Positions 9,279 to 16,211 of a stretch of 47,955 nucleotides of DNA are shown in pieces. The translations under genes were made by a program, and so were the position numbers. The stretch's first letter is position 1. Each line of letters opens with the position of its first letter. The stretch spans positions 1 to 47,955 of the forward strand of contig CAAGLK010000137.1 in NCBI GenBank assembly GCA_900770765.1, written 5' to 3'. Origin of the DNA: Helicobacteraceae bacterium. Lineage in GTDB: Bacteria; Campylobacterota; Campylobacteria; Campylobacterales; Helicobacteraceae. The notes below the pieces were generated by a model, which worked only from the letters and a program-made list of their open reading frames with translations, was not told the origin of the DNA and searched no databases.

Positions 9279-9316
9279 TTAAATTTTAAATTACAAATAT
9301 TTTAAACCCACTATCC

Positions 9317-9441
9317 GCAAGGCAATATCACAAAAATATTTGCGATGGCTTTAAGCCGCTTTTAAAGGAGCTTACCTAAGCGTAAGTGACTGAAAAAAGC
9401 AGCGTAAAAGACGCGCAAAGATTAAAGCGAGATTGTCTTGC
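9317..9441. repeat. Long imperfect hairpin element, copy 1 (~125 bp)
   Basis: The whole stretch folds back on itself. GCAAGGCAAT (9317) pairs with ATTGTCTTGC (9432), AATATTTGCG (9335) with CGCAAAGATT (9414), CGCTTTT (9357) with AAAAGCAGCG (9395, one bulge), and GCTTAC (9370) with GTAAGT (9382). A second copy lies at 39912-40034. The apical GAGCTTAC/GTAAGTGAC is the best conserved part; other stem segments differ in sequence but still pair. It lies downstream of efp's upstream region and just past the fba stop, in the gap between the two genes. Confidence 0.65.
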
Positions 9442-9449
9442 CTACTGCA

Positions 9450-10373
9450 CTAAATTTTATTACTACTTCCTAATATATCCATTCTCTCTGCAATTACACT
9501 TTTCATAAACTCTTTTGCAGGGGCGAAGAATTTCCTTAAATCAAACTGAGTTTTATCTTCATTTGCTACGCGTCTTACCTCACTCATAAAGGCGATTCTC
9601 AAATCTGTATCAGTATTAATTTTATTAATACCGCCCTTAATCGCTTCTTGCAAAAAGGCAAATGGCACACCCTTACTACCTTTTAAATCACCACCACTTT
9701 TCAAAAACGCCTCGCTTACACTAGCTGGAATCGCACTTGCCCCATGTAGCACAAGTGGAATCTTAGTGCGGCTTTTTACTTCAATTAGTCGCTCAAAATC
9801 TAGCTTTGGCTCACCTTTAAACTTAAACGCCCCATGACTTGTGCCAATAGCAGGTGCTAGAAAATCCACTTTAGATTCTTTGACAAATTCCTCTGCCTCA
9901 AGCGGATTTACAAGGCAAGCATCTTTTTCATCTACAGAAATATTATCCTCAATGCCCATAAGCCGCCCAAGCTCCGCTTCTACGCTAACTCCTGCGATAT
10001 GTGCAACTTCCACGACCTTTTTAGTTTCGCTTAAATTTTCTTCAAAAGGATGATGACTTGCATCAATCATAACAGAAGTAAAGCCAGCACGAATCGCCTT
10101 AACGCAAGATTCAAAGCTAGTCCCATGGTCTAAATGCAGCGCCACAGGGATATGCGGATATTTCTCTGCTAGAATCCTAACCATCCCCACAGCCATATCA
10201 ATACCTAAATATTTAATAGCCCCCTCGCTTGCTTGAACGATTATCGGCGATTTTTTCAAATCCGCCGCTTCAAAAATCGCACTAAGCATTTCATAATTTA
10301 CGAAATTAAACGCCCCTACGCCGTAATTTTCTCTATTTGCCTTATCTAAAACCTCGCTTCCACAAACTAGCAT
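9450..10373 (-). CDS. fba: Class II fructose-bisphosphate aldolase
   Basis: This Zn-dependent enzyme of glycolysis/gluconeogenesis cleaves fructose-1,6-bisphosphate. The 307-residue product has the class II signatures: VALHLDHGTSFE with the metal-binding His, MIDASHHPFEEN, VSVEAELG, VLHGASAIP with another metal His, and GGINKINTDTDLR for phosphate binding. Length equals the H. pylori enzyme. It follows the PEB4-like isomerase gene by 9 bp, the same pairing as in Campylobacter jejuni. Confidence 0.97.
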   Translation of the reverse strand: MLVCGSEVLDKANRENYGVGAFNFVNYEMLSAIFEAADLKKSPIIVQASEGAIKYLGIDMAVGMVRILAEKYPHIPVALHLDHGTSFESCVKAIRAGFTSVMIDASHHPFEENLSETKKVVEVAHIAGVSVEAELGRLMGIEDNISVDEKDACLVNPLEAEEFVKESKVDFLAPAIGTSHGAFKFKGEPKLDFERLIEVKSRTKIPLVLHGASAIPASVSEAFLKSGGDLKGSKGVPFAFLQEAIKGGINKINTDTDLRIAFMSEVRRVANEDKTQFDLRKFFAPAKEFMKSVIAERMDILGSSNKI

Positions 10374-10382
10374 TTTTAGCCT

Positions 10383-11198
10383 TTATTTAATGATTTCAAT
10401 TTTGGCATTTTTGCGTAATTTTGCTGCTTCTTTTTGAATCTCTTCTTGGAATTTTTTAAACTTTAGATTCTGCTCTATCTGTGGTTTTACTTCATTTAAC
10501 GCAAATGTCCCAGCTGGTTTTTTATCATGGATTAAAATAACATGATAGCCAAACTGAGTTTTTATAGGATTCTTACTATAATCACCTTTTTTTAAGCTAA
10601 ATGCAACTTCTGAAAATTCTGGCACCATTTGAGCCTTTGCAAACTGCCCTAAATAGCCACCATTTTGCGCTGAACCATCTTTTGATTTAGCTTTTGCAAG
10701 TTCTTTAAACTTATCATTTATATTTTTATTAGCCTTTTTAAGCTCTGCGATTATTTCTTTTGCTTCTTTATCGCTTTGAACTAAAATATGGCTAGCTTCC
10801 ACGGTTTCTGGTCGCACAAATTTATCTTTATTATCATTATAGAATTTCTCAACTTCTGCATTAGAAACTTTGATTTTTTCCATAAATTTACGCATAAAAC
10901 TCTCAAAAAGTAGCTCATCTTGTAAATTTGCTAAATTCTCTTTATACTCTTTTGTATCTTGGATTTTATCCTTTTTGGCTTGCTCTATAAAAAGCCTTCT
11001 CTCAACCGCTTGTTCTACAAGCTGTCCTTTTGCATTTTCTGGTAATTGTGCGAAACTAACGCCTGGCATTGGTCGCATTAAAGGAGCAATATCTTTTTCT
11101 GTAATTTCACTACCATTTACTTTTGCAAAAGTTTGAGCTAAAGAAGCACCTTGAAATAACGCGAACGCCACTGCTGAACTAACAAGAAATTTTTTCAT
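10383..11198 (-). CDS. peb4: PEB4-like periplasmic peptidyl-prolyl isomerase/chaperone
   Basis: A 271-residue SurA/PpiC-type protein. The signal peptide MKKFLVSSAVAFALFQGASLA is followed by an N-terminal helical chaperone region (~25-125) and a single parvulin domain (~130-235: ASHILVQSDKEA, GGYLGQF, MVPEFSEVAFSLKKGDYS, TQFGYHVILI). A charged helical tail follows. This layout and length match PEB4 (Cbf2) of C. jejuni and HP0175 of H. pylori, which help outer-membrane proteins fold. It sits directly upstream of fba. The ribosome-binding site is poor (TAGGG). Confidence 0.92.
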   Translation of the reverse strand: MKKFLVSSAVAFALFQGASLAQTFAKVNGSEITEKDIAPLMRPMPGVSFAQLPENAKGQLVEQAVERRLFIEQAKKDKIQDTKEYKENLANLQDELLFESFMRKFMEKIKVSNAEVEKFYNDNKDKFVRPETVEASHILVQSDKEAKEIIAELKKANKNINDKFKELAKAKSKDGSAQNGGYLGQFAKAQMVPEFSEVAFSLKKGDYSKNPIKTQFGYHVILIHDKKPAGTFALNEVKPQIEQNLKFKKFQEEIQKEAAKLRKNAKIEIIK

Positions 11199-11278
11199 TT
11201 TCTACCCTATTTTGTAAGATTTGCGTAATTTTACCTTTAAATTTTTAATATTCAATTAACAAAACGCAAATTTTAAAA

Positions 11279-11878
11279 CTATTTTATGCAATTTTTTAGC
11301 AACAAATAAGCAACAGCCACGCCAAAAATAATAAATAAAATAAAAGCACACTCGGCTAAAGAGCCAATTTTTAAGCTAGGAATTAGATAGAATCCATCGC
11401 TAAAATTAGATATTAGCTTCTCTTGCAAAGGGCTAAGGACCACACCTTGTGGAAGAATCGGTGCATCATATCCACAATAAGCTTGTGGCTTAAAAAGACT
11501 TGGAATCCAAGAATCCAAAGGCAAATTAAAATCAAAGCTAGGTGCAAGTGAGCAGCCCTTTACCCCAAAGGCAAATGAATCACTCTTTAGTGCAGTTTGA
11601 ATCTTATATAAAATTAAGGTAAATGATATTCCCCTAAATATCGCATAAGTTATAATTAAGATTCCAACTATTTTTAAAATTAAACTTCTAGGATTAATAG
11701 CGACAATAAAACAGCCAAAAGAAAATACAAGAAAAGCAAAGCGAATATACACACACTGCTCACAAGGTGGGATGAAAATATAAGTTTGCATAAAATGTGC
11801 TAAAAACACTGCAAAGACACTAAGAATCCCAAGAAAAATCCACGCCACTCTTTTAGCCGCCCTTTTATTATCTCGCAT
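11279..11878 (-). CDS. DsbB/DsbI-family thiol oxidase of the inner membrane
   Basis: DsbB-type proteins re-oxidise periplasmic DsbA by passing electrons to quinone. The 199-residue product has a first helix (~13-30), then PPCEQCVYIRF with the periplasmic CxxC, two further helices (~45-90), a periplasmic loop with a second Cys pair (GCSL and AYCGYD) and a last helix (~172-193). Spacing resembles the short DsbB/DsbI forms of Helicobacter rather than the ~500-residue DsbI of Campylobacter. The start has AGGAG. It is divergent from the flaG operon. DsbB and DsbI cannot be told apart with certainty. Confidence 0.85.
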   Translation of the reverse strand: MRDNKRAAKRVAWIFLGILSVFAVFLAHFMQTYIFIPPCEQCVYIRFAFLVFSFGCFIVAINPRSLILKIVGILIITYAIFRGISFTLILYKIQTALKSDSFAFGVKGCSLAPSFDFNLPLDSWIPSLFKPQAYCGYDAPILPQGVVLSPLQEKLISNFSDGFYLIPSLKIGSLAECAFILFIIFGVAVAYLLLKNCIK

Positions 11879-11898
11879 TATTTCTCCTAAACTTTAGC

Positions 11899-11930
11899 GG
11901 AATCTTAACGCATTATTAAGTTAGGATTCC
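11899..11930. repeat. Inverted GGAATC...GATTCC pair upstream of the divergent dsb and flaG genes
   Basis: GGAATCTTAAC (11899-11909) and GTTAGGATTCC (11920-11930) pair over 11 positions with one mismatch, and a 10-base spacer. It lies between the dsb gene start and the flaG promoter, so it is not at an operon end. Function unknown. Confidence 0.45.
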
Positions 11931-11963
11931 ACTTAAATATTTATAAAATTTTACTAAAATTAT

Positions 11964-11990
11964 TAAAGTTTATAAGCAAGAAGCCGATAT
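11964..11990 (+). promoter_or_regulatory. Sigma-28 (FliA) promoter of flaG-fliD-fliS
   Basis: TAAAGTTT at 11964-11971, an 11-base spacer, then GCCGATAT at 11983-11990. The enteric sigma-28 consensus is TAAAGTTT-N11-GCCGATAA, so 15 of 16 consensus bases match with exact spacing. Transcription would start near 11997. That gives a leader of roughly 85 bases containing the 9-bp tandem repeats, with flaG starting at 12084. It fits late-class flagellar genes. Confidence 0.92.
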
Positions 11991-12000
11991 AATTGCGTGT

Positions 12001-12045
12001 TAAGTCTTTTAAGTCTTTTAAGTCTTTTAAGTCTTTTAAGTCTTT
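12001..12045 (+). repeat. Five tandem copies of 9-bp TAAGTCTTT in the flaG leader
   Basis: TAAGTCTTT is repeated five times without variation, beginning about 10 bases past the sigma-28 -10 element and ending 38 bases before the flaG start. It should be transcribed but not translated. Copy number probably varies between strains. Confidence 0.95.
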
Positions 12046-12083
12046 TAATATCCTAAAACTTAAATTCTAAAAGGAGTTAGACT

Positions 12084-12476
12084 ATGCAAATTAATGGAGT
12101 TGGAACAAATTTTGCTAGTATGCAAACAATTGCAAATACACAAAACAATGGCAATAGCACAAGTGGAGGCACGATAGGACAGCCACAAACGCAAACGCAA
12201 AAAATAGAGGCAGAGACAGAGAGAATCTCGCAAAACCAAGAGCTAGAAGCACAAAAAGAAAAGCTAAACGAATTAGCACAACAGCTAAATAAAGAGCTAA
12301 ATCCGCTAAATACAAGCGTTACCTTTTCTTTTAGCGAAGATATTCAAGGTCTTTATGTAACGGTTAGCGAGAAAGATACAAACCGCGTTATTCGCAAGAT
12401 TCCAAGCGATGAGGCAATGGAATTAATGGCGAAAATGAAAGAAGTTGTAGGAATAATTTTTAACAAACAAGCATAA
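12084..12476 (+). CDS. flaG: Flagellar protein FlaG
   Basis: FlaG influences flagellar filament length. The 130-residue product has a low-complexity Gln/Thr-rich N-terminal half, a coiled-coil stretch (~50-75: EAQKEKLNELAQQLNKEL) and the conserved FlaG domain. That domain includes VTFSFSEDIQGLYVTV and a DTNRVIRKIPSDEAMELM motif near the C-terminus. ATG follows AAAAGGAG. It is the first gene after the sigma-28 promoter and lies 11 bp before fliD, the order seen in H. pylori. Confidence 0.94.
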   Translation: MQINGVGTNFASMQTIANTQNNGNSTSGGTIGQPQTQTQKIEAETERISQNQELEAQKEKLNELAQQLNKELNPLNTSVTFSFSEDIQGLYVTVSEKDTNRVIRKIPSDEAMELMAKMKEVVGIIFNKQA

Positions 12477-12487
12477 AAGGAGTTGCA

Positions 12488-14545
12488 ATGGCTTTAGGTT
12501 CTCAATCAGTTCTTGGAATCTCAAGTAACTTATCTTGGGATACAATTAATCAACTAAAAGAAAATGATGTAAAAAATCAAATAGAACCAATCACCAAAAA
12601 GATAGAAAAAAACTTAGAAAAGCAAACAGAGCTAACAGACCTTTTAACAAAAATGACAACTCTGCAAACTAGCTTTAAAAATCTATCAGACTTTAGCACA
12701 TTTCAAAAAAGAAGTGCTTCAGTGGAAGGAAGCGGCGTAAAAGCAACCGCTGGAGAAGGTCTAGCGATTCAAGATATTGAACTAGAAGTAAAGCAACTTG
12801 CAAAAAACGATATTAATCAAGTGGGACTAAAATACGCCTCTAGAGATAGCACATTTACCACTAAAAATACAAGCCTTAGTTTCTATCACAATGGCTCAAA
12901 TTATAATATTGATATAAAAGCAGGAGCCACTTTAAGTGAAGTAGCACAAAGCATAACAGACGCCACAGATGGTGCAGTTATGGGCATTATTATGAAAACA
13001 GGTGGGGACAATCCATATCAGCTAATGATTCAAAGTAAAGATTCTGGTAAGCAAAATAAAATTTACTTTGGAAATACAATAGAAAGTGCCGCTATGCCTG
13101 GTGGTAAAATTGAAGAAGGTAAGCTAAAGCTAAATATAGCTGGAAGCGATGTTGAAATTGATTTTACCGGCGGATTTGGCGATTATACTAACACATCAGA
13201 GCAAAATGCAAAGCTAGTTTTAGACAAAATAAAAGATAAAATAAACACGGATTCTAGCCTAGCAGATTTAAAAGCTAAGCTAGATAGCGGAGAAGTTACT
13301 ATTGATTTAAATGGTAGCGGAAAAGGTCTTATGATAAATGACTCTAGCGGAAGGGAAATTACGGTTACACCAGAAAATATAAAAACAGCCGCATATAGTG
13401 GGCAACCACCTATTGATACAGATTTGGGATTTGTTAAAACAACAACCGCTGGAGCTAATAACTTAGTTACCGGAAAATCTAGCGTTAAAGATAATCTTAG
13501 TGGAATCCTTAATATAAATGGTCAAAAAATAGATTTAGCAAATCTAAGCGGAAGCGGAACAAATGCAGAAAAAATAGCCGATGCTATTAACAATAATACA
13601 GCTTTGCAAAACTCAATTAAAGCCGAGGTTAAAGATGGGAAACTAGTGCTAAATAGCCTAGATAATAGTAACATTACTATCTCAGCCGATGGTGATGAAG
13701 CAGTAAAAAAAGAAACTTTAGATTCTGTGGGGCTAACAGCTGGGACTTATGCCACAAAACAAAGTTTTTTAAAAGAAATGAATATTACAAATATTAGTAA
13801 AGCGCAAAATGCGGAATTCACTTACAATGGAATCCAAATTGAAAGAGATAAAAACAGCATAGATGATGTTGTCTCTGGGCTATCTTTAGAGCTTACGGAA
13901 GTAACAGAAGCAAATAAAAGTGTAATTGTTAGAATCGCAAGAGATAATGAAGGAATCTCAGAGGAGATGGAAAACTTCGTTAAAAACTATAACGAAGTGT
14001 ATAATAAAATACAAGAATTAGTAAAATATGATGAAGACACAAAGTTAGCAGGCGTATTTAATGGAAATAGCGAGGTTAGAAGCATCACAAGACAGCTAAA
14101 TTCTATTATCAACTCAAATGATGTTAATGGTAAGAATCTTGTAGGATATGGAGTGTATATAAATGAAGATGGGACGCTAAAATTTGAAAAAGACAAATTT
14201 GAAACCGCTTATAAAGACGACCCAGATTCCGCAATCGCATTTTTTAGAAGCACTACAAGCACAATTGGCGGCACAACAAAAGAAGTAGATGGCGTATTTA
14301 CAAAATTACGAAATGTAATGGATGGTTTAATTACAGGTGATAAATCTACTTTAAAAATACTAGAAAGCACACTAACAAGTGAGCAAAAAACGCTAAATGA
14401 AGATAAAACTTCTACGCAAGAATACATTGATTCTCGCTATGAAACAATGGCGTCAAAATGGTCAGCATACGACCAGCTAATTTCAAAAACGCAGCAGCAA
14501 TCAAGCGTAATTATGCAAATGATTAATCAATCTATGAATAACTAA
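12488..14545 (+). CDS. fliD: Flagellar filament cap protein FliD (HAP2)
   Basis: FliD caps the filament and helps flagellin subunits fold at the tip. The 685-residue length equals that of H. pylori FliD. Both ends are helical heptad regions typical of axial proteins: the N-terminal D0 (~20-75) and a C-terminal coiled coil (~620-685, ending in IMQMINQSMNN). The middle is a Gly/Ser/Asn-rich variable domain. VGYGVYINEDGTLKFEKDKF near residue 555 is the conserved C-terminal family region. The AAAAGGAG site is shared in style with flaG. Confidence 0.97.
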   Translation: MALGSQSVLGISSNLSWDTINQLKENDVKNQIEPITKKIEKNLEKQTELTDLLTKMTTLQTSFKNLSDFSTFQKRSASVEGSGVKATAGEGLAIQDIELEVKQLAKNDINQVGLKYASRDSTFTTKNTSLSFYHNGSNYNIDIKAGATLSEVAQSITDATDGAVMGIIMKTGGDNPYQLMIQSKDSGKQNKIYFGNTIESAAMPGGKIEEGKLKLNIAGSDVEIDFTGGFGDYTNTSEQNAKLVLDKIKDKINTDSSLADLKAKLDSGEVTIDLNGSGKGLMINDSSGREITVTPENIKTAAYSGQPPIDTDLGFVKTTTAGANNLVTGKSSVKDNLSGILNINGQKIDLANLSGSGTNAEKIADAINNNTALQNSIKAEVKDGKLVLNSLDNSNITISADGDEAVKKETLDSVGLTAGTYATKQSFLKEMNITNISKAQNAEFTYNGIQIERDKNSIDDVVSGLSLELTEVTEANKSVIVRIARDNEGISEEMENFVKNYNEVYNKIQELVKYDEDTKLAGVFNGNSEVRSITRQLNSIINSNDVNGKNLVGYGVYINEDGTLKFEKDKFETAYKDDPDSAIAFFRSTTSTIGGTTKEVDGVFTKLRNVMDGLITGDKSTLKILESTLTSEQKTLNEDKTSTQEYIDSRYETMASKWSAYDQLISKTQQQSSVIMQMINQSMNN

Positions 14546-14555
14546 GGGGTAAGTA

Positions 14556-14933
14556 ATGAAAAGTGCTTTAGCATATAATTCCTACCAGCAAAATTCAGTC
14601 GCAGTGGAATCCCCAGCGCGACTTGTAGAAATGCTATATGAGGGTATCTTGCGATTTTCTTCTATGGCGAAGCGTTGCATTGATGCAGAGGATATTGAGA
14701 AAAAAATTTATTATATAAACCGCACTACAGATATTTTCGTAGAGCTTTTAAACTCGCTAGATTATGAAAAAGGCGGACAAGTAGCGCATTATTTAACAGG
14801 GCTTTACACCCACCAAATTAAGCTATTAACTCAAGCAAATATGGAAAATAGTAAAGAAAAAATTGATATTGTTATTAAAGTTACAAAAGGCTTATTAGAA
14901 GCTTGGAAAGAGGTAAATCATGAATTGGCTTAA
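14556..14933 (+). CDS. fliS: Flagellin export chaperone FliS
   Basis: FliS binds the flagellin C-terminus in the cytoplasm until export. The 125-residue all-helical product begins with ALAYNSYQQNSV, the N-terminal strap typical of FliS. It has SPARLVEMLYEGILRF, IYYINRTTDIFVELLNSLDYEKGG and LYTHQIKLL motifs. It follows fliD by 10 bp. Its last 14 bases overlap the next gene. Confidence 0.96.
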   Translation: MKSALAYNSYQQNSVAVESPARLVEMLYEGILRFSSMAKRCIDAEDIEKKIYYINRTTDIFVELLNSLDYEKGGQVAHYLTGLYTHQIKLLTQANMENSKEKIDIVIKVTKGLLEAWKEVNHELA

Positions 14934-15171
14934 TGAATTAAAAGTAGCATATTTAAATAAAAACGATAATAAACTAAGCGAACTGCTAGATAATTTACCA
15001 ACTCTTAAAACAAGAGATGAAATGTTTGAAGCACTAGCGATTATGGAGCAAATCACAGAATATGCAAAAGCACAAAAAGAAAGGCTTGGTGTAGAAATGA
15101 AAAAACTAAAACAAACAAGAAATTTTCTTCCAAAAACACAAAAAGTTTCACAGCTTAATTTATCTTTTTAA
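14920..15171 (+). CDS. Small FliT-like protein after fliS
   Basis: An 83-residue, helical, Lys/Leu-rich protein without signal or membrane segment. It starts inside fliS. Position and size match the small gene after fliS in H. pylori (HP0754), where a FliT-type chaperone would be expected. I see no diagnostic motif beyond two predicted helices (~1-28 and ~33-65), so the assignment rests mainly on context. Confidence 0.72.
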   Translation: MNWLNELKVAYLNKNDNKLSELLDNLPTLKTRDEMFEALAIMEQITEYAKAQKERLGVEMKKLKQTRNFLPKTQKVSQLNLSF

Positions 15172-15213
15172 TTCTTTGTATTAAAATTCCATCTTTTTTA
15201 AAAGGGAATTTTA

Positions 15214-16116
15214 ATGCAATGGAAACCAATTGATATTGAAGATAAAGAATTAATTACTAGCTTTTTTAATAGCAAACATATTTTAGTCTCAGACCTTACT
15301 TTTACTAATCTTTACCTTTGGCATTATGCAAGACACATTAGCTATATTATCTTAAATGATTGTTTAGTTATTAAAACACAATATCCTAATGAAAATCCAT
15401 TTATTTTTTACCCAATACATAAAGAAAATAATAAGGATTCCATCAAAAAAACAATTTTAGGCATAATGCAGCAATGTAGGGCGAAGGGATTACAATTCTC
15501 AATCCACTCTTTAAGCAAAAGCGACAAGCAAGAGTTGGAATCCTTACTGCCAGATACATTTGACTTTATTTATAGAGAAGATAGAAGCGATTATATTTAT
15601 TCAATCCCAGAGCTAATTGAACTAAAAGGTAAAAAATATCATAAGAAAAAAACGCATTTAAATCGCTTTTATGAACGATATCCATTTGTATTTGAGCTTT
15701 TAGATTCTAGCAATGCAGAAGAGCTAATCACCACTTATCAAAGCTGGTTTGGACAAATTAGCGATAATGCAAGCGATGGGCTAAAAAATGAGTTTATAGG
15801 AATCATTGAATGCTTAAAAGAATTTAAACATCTAGATTTTATAGGTGGAATCTTAAGGGTAAATGGCGAAATTATTGCCTTTAGCTTTGGTGAAAAATTA
15901 AACAAAGACACAATAGTTATTCACATAGAAAAGGCAAATATAAACTATCAAGGCGCATATCAAGCTATAAATAGGGAATTTTTAGCAAATGTATGGGATA
16001 AATTTTTATTCGTCAATAGAGAAGAGGATTTAGGAATTGAAGGCTTAAGGAAAGCTAAAAAATCATACCAACCTCTTTATTTAGAAGAAAAATTTGATGG
16101 AATCCTAAAAAGCTAA
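15214..16116 (+). CDS. DUF2156 domain protein
   Basis: A 300-residue cytoplasmic protein with the DUF2156 fold (two GNAT-like halves, related to the C-terminal domain of MprF lysyltransferases). Visible features are DLTFTNLYLWH near residue 30, DRSDYIYSIPELIELKGKKYHKKKTHLNRF around residues 125-150, and GGILRVNGEIIAFSFGE plus the C-terminal GIEGLRKAKKSYQP. There is no membrane domain, so it is not a complete MprF. AAAAGGGAATTTTAATG gives the start, 42 bp past the fliT-like gene. It may be co-transcribed with the flagellar genes, but its function is not evident. Confidence 0.85.
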   Translation: MQWKPIDIEDKELITSFFNSKHILVSDLTFTNLYLWHYARHISYIILNDCLVIKTQYPNENPFIFYPIHKENNKDSIKKTILGIMQQCRAKGLQFSIHSLSKSDKQELESLLPDTFDFIYREDRSDYIYSIPELIELKGKKYHKKKTHLNRFYERYPFVFELLDSSNAEELITTYQSWFGQISDNASDGLKNEFIGIIECLKEFKHLDFIGGILRVNGEIIAFSFGEKLNKDTIVIHIEKANINYQGAYQAINREFLANVWDKFLFVNREEDLGIEGLRKAKKSYQPLYLEEKFDGILKS

Positions 16117-16211
16117 TTTTTGACAAACATAGCAAAAACATAAATTTTAAGATTCCAACCCACTTAAAAGACTTAACCTTAAAAAGCCTTAGCTCTACCC
16201 GCTAAGACCTT

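Noticed and set aside
9166..9449. tRNA or other standard RNA gene in the efp-fba gap
   Set aside because: The stretch folds as one long hairpin, with no cloverleaf arms or T-loop sequence; described as a repeat element instead.
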